Source: Chitinimonas arctica (lineage in GTDB: Bacteria > Pseudomonadota > Gammaproteobacteria > Burkholderiales > Chitinimonadaceae). Taken from it: a stretch of DNA of 64,000 nucleotides. A program made the translations under genes and the position numbers. The first letter of the stretch is position 1. Every line of letters starts with the position of its first letter. The notes below the pieces were generated by a model, which saw only the letters and a program-made list of their open reading frames with translations, was not told the DNA's origin and ran no database searches. The stretch is from positions 4,526,001 to 4,590,000 of the forward strand of contig NZ_CP041730.1 of assembly GCF_007431345.1 (NCBI RefSeq), given 5' to 3'. Positions 50,883 to 60,111 of this stretch are shown here, in pieces.

Positions 50883-52346
50883 TCAATCCACGTGGTAGTT
50901 CGGCGCTTCCTTGGTGATCTGCACGTCATGCACATGCGATTCACGGATGCCGGCCGAGGTGATCTCGACGAACTCGGCCCGTTCGTGCACTTCCTTGATG
51001 GAACCGCAGCCCAGATACCCCATGGAGGAGCGCAGGCCGCCCATCAGCTGGTGGATAGCGGCGGTCAGCGTGCCCTTGTACGGTACGCGGCCTTCGATGC
51101 CTTCCGGCACGAATTTGTCCGGCTTGCTGGTGGTGTCCTGGAAGTACCGATCGCTGGAGCCTTGCTGCATGGCGCCCAGTGAACCCATACCGCGATAGCT
51201 CTTGTAGGAGCGGCCTTGGTACAGTTCGACTTCGCCCGGTGCTTCTTCGGTGCCGGCGAACAGGCCGCCCAGCATGACGCAATGCGCGCCGGCCGCCAGG
51301 GCCTTGGCGATATCGCCGGAGAAGCGGATGCCGCCGTCGGCGATCAGCGGTACGCCGGTACCGGCCAGGGCGTCGGCCACATTGGCCACGGCACTGATCT
51401 GCGGTACGCCAACGCCGGCCACGATACGGGTGGTACAGATCGAACCCGGGCCGATACCGACCTTGACGCCGTCGGCGCCGGCATCGACCAGCGCCAGCGC
51501 GCCGGAAGCGGTGGCGATATTGCCGCCGATCAGCTGCACATCGGGGAAGTTGCGCTTGACCCATTTGATACGGTCCAGCACGCCTTGGCTGTGGCCGTGC
51601 GAGGTGTCCACCACCAGTACGTCCACGCCGGCTTCGACCAGGCCGGCAACCCGCTCTTCGGTATCGCCGCCGGTGCCTACCGCGGCGCCTACCAGCAACT
51701 GGCCCAGGCTATCCTTGGCCGCATGGGGATGCTCGACCGTCTTGATGATGTCCTTGACCGTGATCAGGCCCTTGAGCTGGAAGGCTTCGTTCACCACCAG
51801 CACGCGCTCGAGGCGGTGGGTGTGCATCAGCTCGCGGGCTTCGTCGATGCTGGCGCCTTCGCGCACCGTCACCAGCTTGGCCTTGGGCGTCATGATGGAA
51901 GAAACCGGTGCATCCAGGCGGGTCTCGAACCGCAGGTCGCGGTTGGTGACGATGCCGACCACCTGGCCATTGGCTTCCACGACCGGCAGGCCGGAGATGC
52001 GGTACTGGCTGGTCAGGGCCAGGACTTCCCGCACCAGCATATCGGGGCGAACCGTGACCGGATCCTTTACCACGCCGGATTCGTAGCGTTTGACCTTGGA
52101 GACTTCCGCCGCCTGTTGCTTGGGCGACATATTCTTGTGCACGATGCCGACGCCGCCTTCCTGAGCCATGGCGATGGCCAGACGGGCTTCGGTAACGGTA
52201 TCCATGGCGGCCGAGATCAACGGCAGATTGATGCGGAGATTGCGCGTGAGCTGGGTCGAGAGATCGACATTGCGCGGCATCACAAGGGAGTGAGCGGGGA
52301 CGAGCAGGACGTCGTCGAAGGTCAGCGCTTTTTGAATGACACGCAT
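50883..52346 (-). CDS. guaB: Inosine-5'-monophosphate dehydrogenase
   Basis: The 487-residue enzyme oxidises IMP to XMP, the committed step to GMP. It starts with the family's ALTFDDVLLVPAHS, has a tandem CBS (Bateman) domain at about residues 90-205, and an NAD/IMP barrel with GGNIATASGALALVDAGADGVKVGIGPGSICTTR (catalytic Cys in GSICTTR). The flap YRGMGSLGAM follows, and the C-terminus ends near VHDVQITKEAPNYHVD. It is cytoplasmic and standard in length. It is divergent from the patatin gene; guaA is not in this window. Confidence 0.97.
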   Translation of the reverse strand: MRVIQKALTFDDVLLVPAHSLVMPRNVDLSTQLTRNLRINLPLISAAMDTVTEARLAIAMAQEGGVGIVHKNMSPKQQAAEVSKVKRYESGVVKDPVTVRPDMLVREVLALTSQYRISGLPVVEANGQVVGIVTNRDLRFETRLDAPVSSIMTPKAKLVTVREGASIDEARELMHTHRLERVLVVNEAFQLKGLITVKDIIKTVEHPHAAKDSLGQLLVGAAVGTGGDTEERVAGLVEAGVDVLVVDTSHGHSQGVLDRIKWVKRNFPDVQLIGGNIATASGALALVDAGADGVKVGIGPGSICTTRIVAGVGVPQISAVANVADALAGTGVPLIADGGIRFSGDIAKALAAGAHCVMLGGLFAGTEEAPGEVELYQGRSYKSYRGMGSLGAMQQGSSDRYFQDTTSKPDKFVPEGIEGRVPYKGTLTAAIHQLMGGLRSSMGYLGCGSIKEVHERAEFVEITSAGIRESHVHDVQITKEAPNYHVD

Positions 52347-52526
52347 TGCTTAAGTCCTTTGCGGCAAAAATCGATTATACCGTAATTCGCCAAATGCTCC
52401 GACCCACAAGCACAATTCACACCGGGAATACCGCGTGCAGAGCCATTCACGGCGTATGCCGGCCGCGCCATGCACTATGCTGAGCGTGCAAGGTTGGCGA
52501 GCGAAAACCAAAAAGAGGGTCTGCGT

Positions 52527-53693
52527 TTGGAAACGAACAACCTTATCGGGCTGGTAATGTCGGGCGGGGGAGCCCGTGCCGCTTATCAGGTCGGGGTACT
52601 GCGCGCCATTGCCAAGATGCTGCCCAAGGACGCGCCTAATCCGTTCCAGATTATTTGCGGGACCTCGGCCGGCGGAATCAATGCGGCTGCCCTGGCGGCC
52701 GGCGCGCGGCAGTTTCGCAAGAGCGTCTGCAAGCTTGAATACGTCTGGAAGAACTTCCATGTGGACGAGGTGTACCGCACCGATGTCCGCACCATGTTGC
52801 GCCAATTCGGGCATTGGGTGAGTTCCCTGCTGTTTGGCGGCTTTGGCCGCCACAATCCGCGTTCCTTTCTCGATAATACGCCGCTGGACGGGCTGCTGCA
52901 GCGGCTGATCGATTTCGACGATATCGACCGGGCCATCGAAGCCGGCGCCTTGACCGCCTTGTCCATCACCGCTTCGGGTTACAACTCCGGTCAATCGGTA
53001 TCCTTTTTTCAGGGCGTGTCCAGCTTGGAAGGGTGGAACCGGGTACAGCGGCTGGGTTGCCGCTCCAAGATCGAGATCAAGCACCTGTTGGCGACCTCGG
53101 CCATCCCTTTTGTTTTTCCGGCGGTCCGCATCAACCGTGAATGGTTTGGCGACGGTTCGGTACGGCAGGTGGCGCCGATCAGTCCGGCACTGCACCTGGG
53201 CGCCCACAAGGTGCTGGTGGTGGGTGTTTCGACCGCGCGCGAACCGAGCACCGAACGCTTGTATGTACCGACCTATCCAACCCTGGCCCAGGTGGCCGGC
53301 CATCTGATGAATAGCGTGTTTATCGACGGCATGGAGGTGGATCTGGAACGGATCACCCGGGTGAACCACACGATTTCGTTTATTCCGGAGGAAAGGCGCA
53401 AAGACGGGGTGAATCTCAAAAAGGTGGAAATGCTGGTCATTTCGCCCTCGAAGCCATTGGAGCAGATCGCCTCCCGCCACACCGGACATTTCCCTTGGAC
53501 GCTGCGCTTTGTACTGGGAGGCTTGGGCGCCTTGAAGCGGCAGGGTTCGGTGCTGACCTCCTATCTGCTGTTCCACCGGCATTACACCCGAGATTTGATC
53601 GAACTTGGTTATAACGACGCGATGCGTCGGCGCGACGACATCGTGCGGTTTCTCGGCTATGATCCAGCCGCGCTTGCGCCCCATGAGGACTGA
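52527..53693 (+). CDS. Patatin-like phospholipase
   Basis: The protein (388 residues from this start) is a patatin-fold acyl hydrolase. The oxyanion-hole motif GLVMSGGGARAAYQVGVLRA is near the N-terminus. The nucleophile Ser is in GTSAGGIN (G-x-S-x-G) and the catalytic Asp in WFGDGSVRQ. The C-terminal segment TSYLLFHRHYTRDLIELGYND is typical of this bacterial subgroup. It probably hydrolyses membrane lipids; no signal peptide is seen. I chose the TTG at 52527, 7 nt after GAGGG; an in-frame ATG at 52470 lacks a ribosome-binding site but cannot be excluded. Two lipoprotein genes and dsbB follow closely in the same direction. Confidence 0.85.
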   Translation: METNNLIGLVMSGGGARAAYQVGVLRAIAKMLPKDAPNPFQIICGTSAGGINAAALAAGARQFRKSVCKLEYVWKNFHVDEVYRTDVRTMLRQFGHWVSSLLFGGFGRHNPRSFLDNTPLDGLLQRLIDFDDIDRAIEAGALTALSITASGYNSGQSVSFFQGVSSLEGWNRVQRLGCRSKIEIKHLLATSAIPFVFPAVRINREWFGDGSVRQVAPISPALHLGAHKVLVVGVSTAREPSTERLYVPTYPTLAQVAGHLMNSVFIDGMEVDLERITRVNHTISFIPEERRKDGVNLKKVEMLVISPSKPLEQIASRHTGHFPWTLRFVLGGLGALKRQGSVLTSYLLFHRHYTRDLIELGYNDAMRRRDDIVRFLGYDPAALAPHED

Positions 53694-53697
53694 TGCC

Positions 53698-54243
53698 GTG
53701 TTCCGCCGCCTGGCTTTGCTCTCCCTGCTATCGATACTGGTTGCCTGCGCCGGCTTCCCGCGCGGCAAGCTGGCCGCGGTCGCGGTGCCGCCCGGTACCA
53801 AGGTATTGCGCGCGCCGGCCGATTGGGGCGAATTGGCGCGCGATGCCGCTTTTCGCATGTCGCAGCGTGCCTCGCAGCTGAAGGACATGGGCCAGAAACC
53901 GATTTTCGTCAGCGAACCCGCCAAGCCCACCCCGTTCGCGCTGGCCTTGCGCCAGTATCTGCAAAGCAATCTTACCGAGCTCGGCCTGACCGTGGCGCAG
54001 CGCAAGGGTGAGGGCATGCTGATGCTGGACGCCGATGTGCAGTCGGTACGGTTGGCCAGCGGCCTGCAAGTGGTGGTGACCACGGCCATAGGCAACGGCA
54101 GCCGCTACCTGTTCCGCGGTACCGAGGCTTATGCCGTTGACCAGGCCGATGTGAAACTCTATGACGAGTCGCTATTGCCGCCACCTCCCGCGCCGCCCGA
54201 TCCGCCCACGCCGGTCAAGCGCATCAATGTGACGGGGGCCTGA
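53698..54243 (+). CDS. Putative lipoprotein, partner of the FlgO-like protein
   Basis: The 181-residue protein has a lipoprotein signal peptide (MFRRLALLSLLSILVAC). It has a central alpha/beta segment (ALALRQYLQSNLTELGLTVAQ, then MLMLDADVQSV) and a Pro-rich C-terminal tail (PPPPAPPDPPTP). I do not recognise the family. The pattern of the central segment resembles small outer-membrane lipoproteins that form pairs with FlgO-like proteins, an inference only. The GTG at 53698 has a GAGGA site and gives the cleanest signal peptide; an ATG at 53683 is the alternative. It starts 5 bp after the patatin stop and ends 3 bp before the next lipoprotein gene. Confidence 0.65.
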   Translation: MFRRLALLSLLSILVACAGFPRGKLAAVAVPPGTKVLRAPADWGELARDAAFRMSQRASQLKDMGQKPIFVSEPAKPTPFALALRQYLQSNLTELGLTVAQRKGEGMLMLDADVQSVRLASGLQVVVTTAIGNGSRYLFRGTEAYAVDQADVKLYDESLLPPPPAPPDPPTPVKRINVTGA

Positions 54244-54245
54244 GC

Positions 54246-54764
54246 ATGCGCGCCCTGTTGCTTTGCTGCCTGCTGTTGTCCGCCTGTGCCAGCTACCAGG
54301 CAGGGGCCAAGAATCCGCTGATCCGCGCCAGCTATGATGCCGCCGATAGGCTGGCGGCCATGGCTTATCCCATCGTCAAGGTGGACCAGCCGGTGATTGT
54401 CGCTACCTTCGTCAATATCGATCAATTGACCACGACTTCGACTTTCGGCCGTATGCTGGCCGAACAGGTGGCCAGCCGCCTGCTCTATCATCGCTACCCC
54501 ATTATCGAGCTCAAACTGCGCGGCAGTGTGTTCGTGCGTGAAGGGCGAGGTGAACTTCTGCTGTCGCGCGAGGTCAAAGACATCAGCCAGGCGCACAATG
54601 TGCAGGCCGTCGTGGTAGGAACCTATGCAGTGACCCAGGACAAGATTTTTCTTAACCTCAAGGTGGTACGGCCGCTGGATAACCGCGTATTGGCTGCCCA
54701 TGACCTGGCCATCGACCTTGACGATACCACTCGGGCGATGTTCGTCTCCGACGACGCCGTCTGA
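54246..54764 (+). CDS. FlgO-family outer-membrane lipoprotein
   Basis: The 172-residue lipoprotein (MRALLLCCLLLSAC signal) contains the FlgO domain: ASYDAADRLAA near the N-terminus, VIVATFVNIDQLTTTSTFGRMLAEQVASRLL, VFVREGRGELLLSREV and a C-terminal strand VVGTYAVTQDKIFLNLKVV. FlgO in Vibrio contributes to flagellar and outer-membrane stability, but FlgO-domain proteins also occur away from flagellar genes, as here, where no flagellar gene is nearby. It is tightly packed with the preceding lipoprotein gene, so the two products may form a complex. Confidence 0.8.
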   Translation: MRALLLCCLLLSACASYQAGAKNPLIRASYDAADRLAAMAYPIVKVDQPVIVATFVNIDQLTTTSTFGRMLAEQVASRLLYHRYPIIELKLRGSVFVREGRGELLLSREVKDISQAHNVQAVVVGTYAVTQDKIFLNLKVVRPLDNRVLAAHDLAIDLDDTTRAMFVSDDAV

Positions 54765-54797
54765 CTCCTTCCCTTTCCTACACCTCCTCCCATTGCC

Positions 54798-55292
54798 ATG
54801 ACCCAGTTGAATTACCGTATCGGCTTCCTAGCCATTTCCCTCGCCTGCGCGGGCATGATGGGTTTTGCCCTTTACCTTCAGCACTACCAGTATTTGAATC
54901 CCTGTCCCCTGTGCATGTTTCAGCGGGTTTTCGTCGTAGCGGTGGGCGCGGTCGCCTTGCTGGGCGCCCTGCACGGTCCGGGGGTATGGCGCCACCGGGT
55001 CTACGCCGGGCTTTGCGCGCTGCTGGGGCTGGCCGGGCTGGGTGTCGCCGTGCGGCATACCGTGCTGCAGTACTGGCCGCCCGAATATCTGCCCAGCTGT
55101 GGCGCCGGTGTCTTCCAGATGCTGGAGAAGTCCCCTTGGGGCGAGGTGGCCGTGACCGTGCTGAAAGGCAGTGGCGAATGTGCGATCATCGAATGGCGCT
55201 TGCTGGGGCTGTCCTTGCCCGGCTGGACCGGCCTCTGCTTTGCCGGTCTGGTGGTGGCTGCGATCCTGTTGGCGCGTAAACGCAAGCCATGA
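54798..55292 (+). CDS. dsbB: Disulfide bond formation protein B
   Basis: The 164-residue inner-membrane protein has four predicted membrane helices. The first periplasmic loop carries the redox pair in NPCPLCMFQR, and the second has the cysteines in LPSCGAGVFQ and GSGECAIIEW. It reoxidises DsbA and passes electrons to quinone. It lies 33 bp after the FlgO-like gene, and a strong bidirectional terminator follows. Confidence 0.93.
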   Translation: MTQLNYRIGFLAISLACAGMMGFALYLQHYQYLNPCPLCMFQRVFVVAVGAVALLGALHGPGVWRHRVYAGLCALLGLAGLGVAVRHTVLQYWPPEYLPSCGAGVFQMLEKSPWGEVAVTVLKGSGECAIIEWRLLGLSLPGWTGLCFAGLVVAAILLARKRKP

Positions 55293-55336
55293 GACAAGTG
55301 GACGGATTCGCGCCCTTCGCCTGATCGCCCAAAAAA

Positions 55337-55376
55337 CAGCCGCCCCGCCAATTGACCTGGCGGGGCGGCTGTTTTT
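55337..55376. terminator. Bidirectional Rho-independent terminator
   Basis: A perfect 14-bp stem (CAGCCGCCCCGCCA and its complement) with a 7-nt loop is flanked by AAAAAA on the left and TTTTT on the right. It serves the convergent dsbB and prolyl oligopeptidase genes. Confidence 0.9.
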
Positions 55377-55398
55377 CAAAGGGCTGGAGGTGTCGCGC

Positions 55399-57480
55399 TT
55401 ACTTCAGCATCTTCCACAGGAAGCTGTACTCCAATGCGGTCATATCCGCCTTCTGCTTGTTGTCCGCCGCGCCGGCATGGCCACCCTCGGTATTCTCGTA
55501 GTACCAGGTGTTCTTGATGCCCATGGCCTGCATCTTGGCCATCATCTTGCGGGCATGGCCTGGATGGACGCGGTCGTCGCGGGTCGAGGTGGTGAACAGG
55601 ATGTTCGGGTATTGGCCACCCTTTTTCAGGTTATGGTAAGGCGAGTACTTGCGGATAAAGGCCCATTCGGCAGGCTTGTCGGGATTGCCGAACTCGCCCA
55701 TCCACGAAGCACCGGCCAGTAGCTTGCTATAGCGCTGCATGTCCAGCAGGGGTACCTGGCAGACCACCGCGCCGAATAGATCGGGACGCTCGGTCATCAT
55801 CACGCCCATCAGCAGGCCGCCATTGCTGCCGCCCATGATGCCCAGCTTCTTCGGCTGGGTGATCTTGCGGGCGACCAATTGCTCCGCCACCGCGATAAAG
55901 TCGTCGTAAGCACGCTGCCGGTTGCCCTTCAGCGCCGCCTGGTGCCAGCGCGGCCCGAATTCGCCGCCGCCACGGATATTGGCGACCACATACACGCCGC
56001 CTTTTTCGATCCAGGCCTTGCCGGCGCCGGCCGAATACCAGGGGGTCATGCTCACTTCAAAACCGCCATAGCCGTACAGCAGGGTGGGATTGCTGCCATC
56101 GAGCACCATGCCCTTCGGCTTGACGATAAAGTAGGGGATCTTGGTGCCGTCCTTTGAGGTCGCTTCGTCTTGGGCGATCTCGAAATTGCTGGCGTCGAAG
56201 AAAGCCGGGCGCTGCTTGAGCAGTTCGCGCTCATCCGTGCCGGCGTGGGCCAGATAGAGGGTGTCGGGGGTGAGGAAGTCGACATGGGTCAGGAAGTAGT
56301 CGTCGGACTCGTCCTCATCCACCGCGGTGACGCCCAGGCTGCCGAAGGAGGGGGCCGCTACGCTGCGGCTCTGCCACTTGCCTTGCTCGAATCGCCATTC
56401 CTCGATCCGGCCCTTGACCTTGTCCAGCACGCTCAACACCAAATAGTTCTTGGTCCGGGTAAAGCCATCCCGATCCAGCGCGGTGGTATCGGTCGGGGTG
56501 AATAGCGCGGTGAATTCGCGCTTGCCGGCCTGGAAGGCGGCGAAATCGGTGGCCAGCAGGCTGCCGGCCGGCCAGGTCTTGCCGCCGGCTTGCCATGGCT
56601 CGCGCAGGCTGATGACCAGCTGCGGCCCGAAGAATGACACTTCCGCATCATCCGGCACGGCGATACGGCTCAGTTTTTCCCCTTCGCGCAACCAGGTTTC
56701 GCTGGTGTAGAAGGTCACGCCACGGCGCACCAGTTCATAGCGATAGCCTTCCCGTTCCGCCACCACGGCCGAGGAGGAAATGTCGGCCTGCTTGCCTTCG
56801 TATACCAGCTTGGCATTGCCCAGCGGAGTACCGCGCTGCCACAGCTTGACCACGCGGGGGTAGCCCGAATCGGTCATCGAACCCTTGCCGAAGTCGGTGG
56901 CAACAAAAATGGCATCCTTGCCTTGCCAGCTCACCTGGGTCTTGGATTCCGGCAGGGTAAAGCCGTCCTTGACGAAGCTCTTGCTGATCAGATCGAACTC
57001 CCGCACCACCACGGCGTCGGCGCCACCGCGCGACAGTTCCAGCAGGCAGCGGTCGTGCGCCGGGTAGCGGCAGTCGCCACCCTTGTAGACCCAGTTTTCG
57101 TTCTCGGCTTTGGCCAGTGCGTCGAGATCCAGCACCGTCTCCCATTCCGGCTCGGCCGTCTTGTAGCTGGCCAGCGTGGTACGGCGCCACAAGCCACGCG
57201 GATGCTCGCCATCGCGCCAGAAGTTGTAATAGTGCTCGCCCATCTTGTTGACGTAAGGGATGCGCGCCTTGGAATTGAGGATGTCCAGCACCTGGCCGCG
57301 CAGCGGTTCAAAGCCGGCTTCCTTCTCCAGCATGGCGCGGCTGGTGGCGTTCTGCGCCTTGACCCAGTCCAGCGATTTGGGGCCGGCCACGTCTTCCAGC
57401 CATTGGAAGCGGTCCGGGGTGGCGGCTTGGCTAAGCAGGCTGGCGCTGGTAAGCGCGAGCGAAAGCAGGAACTTGTTCAT
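55399..57480 (-). CDS. Exported prolyl oligopeptidase family serine peptidase (S9A)
   Basis: The 693-residue protein has a Sec signal peptide (cleavage near SQAAT, residue 20). An N-terminal region (about 25-80) and a seven-bladed propeller gate domain (about 80-420) precede an alpha/beta-hydrolase domain. The nucleophile is in GIMGGSNGGLLMG, Asp in TSTRDDRVHP and His in TEGGHAGA. S9A enzymes cut after proline in short peptides. The exported location resembles periplasmic or secreted prolyl endopeptidases of other Gram-negatives and would complement the M1 aminopeptidase at 8.2 kb in peptide use. The 171 bp upstream of its start show no gene. Confidence 0.9.
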   Translation of the reverse strand: MNKFLLSLALTSASLLSQAATPDRFQWLEDVAGPKSLDWVKAQNATSRAMLEKEAGFEPLRGQVLDILNSKARIPYVNKMGEHYYNFWRDGEHPRGLWRRTTLASYKTAEPEWETVLDLDALAKAENENWVYKGGDCRYPAHDRCLLELSRGGADAVVVREFDLISKSFVKDGFTLPESKTQVSWQGKDAIFVATDFGKGSMTDSGYPRVVKLWQRGTPLGNAKLVYEGKQADISSSAVVAEREGYRYELVRRGVTFYTSETWLREGEKLSRIAVPDDAEVSFFGPQLVISLREPWQAGGKTWPAGSLLATDFAAFQAGKREFTALFTPTDTTALDRDGFTRTKNYLVLSVLDKVKGRIEEWRFEQGKWQSRSVAAPSFGSLGVTAVDEDESDDYFLTHVDFLTPDTLYLAHAGTDERELLKQRPAFFDASNFEIAQDEATSKDGTKIPYFIVKPKGMVLDGSNPTLLYGYGGFEVSMTPWYSAGAGKAWIEKGGVYVVANIRGGGEFGPRWHQAALKGNRQRAYDDFIAVAEQLVARKITQPKKLGIMGGSNGGLLMGVMMTERPDLFGAVVCQVPLLDMQRYSKLLAGASWMGEFGNPDKPAEWAFIRKYSPYHNLKKGGQYPNILFTTSTRDDRVHPGHARKMMAKMQAMGIKNTWYYENTEGGHAGAADNKQKADMTALEYSFLWKMLK

Positions 57481-57651
57481 GGTTCTCCTCGTTATGTCCT
57501 AGGGCAGCGCCGGCTGGGCGCGGTCAGGGGGCGGGTAGCCCAACAGCCTGGCGAGAATAAGCAAGCCGCGCGAGCGACGGCGAGTTTATGCGATGGACTG
57601 TTGTATGGGCGGATGAAGAGGGGAGGGGAAGCGCGGGGGGTGTGGTGTTGC

Positions 57652-58032
57652 TCAGGAGGCGTGAGAGCGGGTGCGCCGGTCCAGGAAGGGGGCGGCAAGT
57701 TGCATCAAGGCGGTTCCCAGCAGGGCGCCGCAGCCGTTGGCGAGCATGTCCATCATATCGAAACTGCGATAGGGGGTCAGGCCTTGCAGGCATTCGATCA
57801 ATACACCAAAGAGCATGCTGCCCAACAGGACGTAGCCGCGCCGGCCGGTCAAGGCCAGGCTCCAGCAGGCTGCCAGCGCGGCATAGCCGCCAAGATGCAT
57901 CAGCTTGTCGCCGTTTTCCACATCCGGTACCGGCGGGCCAGGCATAAGCGAACCGACGGTAATCGCCAGTCCCACGCCTATGCTGGCCAACAGGATCACC
58001 CTGTCGACCGGAATGCGCCAGTGTTCAGTCAT
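57652..58032 (-). CDS. VanZ-family membrane protein
   Basis: The 126-residue protein is predicted to have four membrane helices with the VanZ-like pattern GDKLMHLGGYAALAACWSLAL (GDKxxHxxxY) and GVLIECLQGLTPYRSFDMMDMLANGCGALLG (ExxQ … D-x-x-D-x-x-A-N). The function of the family outside vancomycin operons is unknown. The start at 58032 has an AGAGGA site and overlaps the recX stop by 8 bp, making it the last gene of the hldD-recX-vanZ operon. Confidence 0.8.
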   Translation of the reverse strand: MTEHWRIPVDRVILLASIGVGLAITVGSLMPGPPVPDVENGDKLMHLGGYAALAACWSLALTGRRGYVLLGSMLFGVLIECLQGLTPYRSFDMMDMLANGCGALLGTALMQLAAPFLDRRTRSHAS

Positions 58033-58480
58033 TCGAATCCTCTTCATTCCATCCGGTTATCACGCGCCGGATGATGTCGTGGCTAAAGCCACGGGTTTGC
58101 AAAAAGCGGGCTTGCTTGGCCCGTTCCGCCGGTTCCGACGCCGGCTGCCGGAACTTCTTCAGCCAGACCGTTCGTGCGCGGCTGAGTTCATTATCCTCGC
58201 TCGGCAATTGCGCCAATGCGGCGCGGATCAACGGTTCTGCTACCCCGCGTTGCTGCAGCTCGTTCTCCAGCCGAAAGCGGCCGAAGCGGGCGGCGTTGGC
58301 ATCGACATAGGCGATGGCGAAGCGCGCGTCGGATTGCCAGCCGCGGGCGGCGAAGTCGTCCAGCAGGGCATCGAGATCCTCGCGGCTTTCCTCGCCACCG
58401 GCCAATTTGCGCCGCAATTCCAGGCGGGTATGCTCCCGTTGCGACAGCAGCTTGAGCGCCTTGCTGCGTATATCAGCCAT
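58025..58480 (-). CDS. recX: Regulatory protein RecX
   Basis: The 151-residue helical protein modulates RecA filament dynamics. It has the three-repeat RecX layout: ALKLLSQREHTRLELRRKL, then LLDDFAARGWQSDARFAIAYV and RFGRFRLENELQQRGV, and a C-terminal RFLQTRGFSHDIIRRVITG. The start ATG overlaps the hldD stop as TGATG. No recA is present in this window. The linkage to hldD differs from the common recA-recX arrangement. Confidence 0.92.
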   Translation of the reverse strand: MADIRSKALKLLSQREHTRLELRRKLAGGEESREDLDALLDDFAARGWQSDARFAIAYVDANAARFGRFRLENELQQRGVAEPLIRAALAQLPSEDNELSRARTVWLKKFRQPASEPAERAKQARFLQTRGFSHDIIRRVITGWNEEDSND

Positions 58481-59475
58481 CAAGCGCGTTCGTACAGCCA
58501 GTCGATATAGCGCGACACGCCGGCCTCGACATCCAGGAAGGGTTGCTCATAGCCGCTGTCGCGCAGGCGGCTGATATCGGCCTCGGTAAAGCTTTGGTAT
58601 TTGCCCAGCAGGGCGGGCGGGAAGGGGATGTACTCGATGATGCCTTCGCTTACCAGCTGTGCCAGCGGCAGGGCTTCTTTGCCTTCGTGGCGGCGGCAGG
58701 CGTTGACGTTGGCGGCGGCCAACTGGTTGAAGCTTTGCGCCTGGCCGGTGCCCAGATTGAAGATACCGGACTGCTTCGGGTTGTCCAGGAAATGCAGGTT
58801 GACCTTGACCACGTCTTCCACCGAGACGAAGTCGCGGCGTTGTTCGCCATCGGCATAGCCATCACAGCCGGCGAACAGCTTGACCTTGCCCTGCTCGCGA
58901 TACTGCTGGAAGTGATGCCAGGCGACCGAGGCCATGCGGCCCTTATGGTTTTCGCGCGGGCCGTAGACATTGAAATAGCGCAGGCCGACCACTTGCGAGC
59001 TGAGGTCGTCCCAGCGGCGGCGGACGATCTGGTCGAACAGGAACTTGGAGTAGCCGTATACATTCAGTGGCCCCTCCAGCTCGCGTTCCTCGCGGAACAC
59101 CCGCCCGGCGCCGTAGACCGAGGCACTGGAGGCATAGATAAAGGGGATCTCTTCGATCTGGCAGTAGTCGAGCAAGGCCAGCGAATATTGATAGTTATTG
59201 TCCAGCATGTATTGGCCGTCCTGCTCCATGGTGTCGGAGCAGGCGCCCTGGTGCAGGATGGCGCTGATGTCGTTATCGAAGTCGCCGGCATCCAGCTGTT
59301 CGATAAAGTCATCCTTGTCGATGTAGTGGGCGATTTCGCAATCGACCAGGTTCTTGAACTTATCGCCCTGCTTGAGGTTGTCGACCGCGATGATCTCGCT
59401 GATGCCGCGGGCGTTGAGCGCCCTGACGATATTCGATCCGATAAAGCCGGCTGCGCCGGTGACGACGATATACAT
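58480..59475 (-). CDS. hldD: ADP-L-glycero-D-manno-heptose 6-epimerase
   Basis: The 331-residue NADP-dependent SDR-type epimerase makes ADP-L-glycero-D-manno-heptose for the LPS inner core. Motifs include the Rossmann VTGAAGFIGSN at the N-terminus, Ser in YASSASVYGAG, and the YGYSKFLFDQ Tyr-Lys pair. The family-specific DNLKQGDKFKNLVDCEIAHYIDK and GRMASVAWHHFQQ segments are also present. The ATG at 59475 (MYIVVTG) is standard. It is the first gene of a coupled operon with recX and a vanZ-like gene. Confidence 0.95.
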   Translation of the reverse strand: MYIVVTGAAGFIGSNIVRALNARGISEIIAVDNLKQGDKFKNLVDCEIAHYIDKDDFIEQLDAGDFDNDISAILHQGACSDTMEQDGQYMLDNNYQYSLALLDYCQIEEIPFIYASSASVYGAGRVFREERELEGPLNVYGYSKFLFDQIVRRRWDDLSSQVVGLRYFNVYGPRENHKGRMASVAWHHFQQYREQGKVKLFAGCDGYADGEQRRDFVSVEDVVKVNLHFLDNPKQSGIFNLGTGQAQSFNQLAAANVNACRRHEGKEALPLAQLVSEGIIEYIPFPPALLGKYQSFTEADISRLRDSGYEQPFLDVEAGVSRYIDWLYERA

Positions 59476-59510
59476 GGTGAAATTCCGATCCGGAAAAGAT
59501 TGCCGCGATT

Positions 59511-59918
59511 TTACCGCTGCCCGGACGTTTTGGTGGGTTCCAGATCGATGGAGGCCGAGTTCACGCAATAGCGCAGTCCTTCCGGCCCCGGACCATCCGG
59601 GAAGACATGGCCCAGGTGGGCATCGCATTCGGCACAGAGTATCTCCACCCGTACCATGCCGTGGCTAAGGTCGCGTTTCTCCGCCACCTTGCCTGGCAAG
59701 GCCTGCCAAAAGCTGGGCCACCCACAGCCGGCGTCGAACTTGGTGGTCGATTCGAACAAGGGTGTGCCGCAGCAAATGCACTTATAGGTGCCTTCGGTGG
59801 TGGTGTCACAGTAGATTCCGCTGAAAGGCGGTTCGGTATGGGCCTGCCGGGCTACGCGGTACTGGGTTTCGCTCAATTGCCGGCGCCATTCGGCATCGGA
59901 TTTGCTTGTCTTGCTCAT
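59511..59918 (-). CDS. msrB: Peptide-methionine (R)-S-oxide reductase
   Basis: The 135-residue enzyme repairs methionine-R-sulfoxide in proteins. It has the two zinc CxxC pairs (CICC, and CAECDAHLGHVF), the conserved GCGWPSFWQ, and the catalytic Cys in RYCVNSASIDL. No signal peptide is present, so it is cytoplasmic. It sits 36 bp upstream of hldD in the same direction and may be co-transcribed with it. Confidence 0.95.
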   Translation of the reverse strand: MSKTSKSDAEWRRQLSETQYRVARQAHTEPPFSGIYCDTTTEGTYKCICCGTPLFESTTKFDAGCGWPSFWQALPGKVAEKRDLSHGMVRVEILCAECDAHLGHVFPDGPGPEGLRYCVNSASIDLEPTKTSGQR

Positions 59919-60111
59919 GGTCTGCTCCTCGGCGGTGCGGATCCGGCCGTTGCCGGTGCTTATCGGAATGTAGCTGGGGTTGCACGCCAGGATTGCAAGC
60001 GTGTCGCCACGCCGATTGCGGGCCTGGGCGTCATGTTAAACTAGCCGCCTTCGTCGGATCGCCGCGGTTGCTCCGCCGGCGCTTTGTTCACCGTCCCATT
60101 AGAGAACCGAT

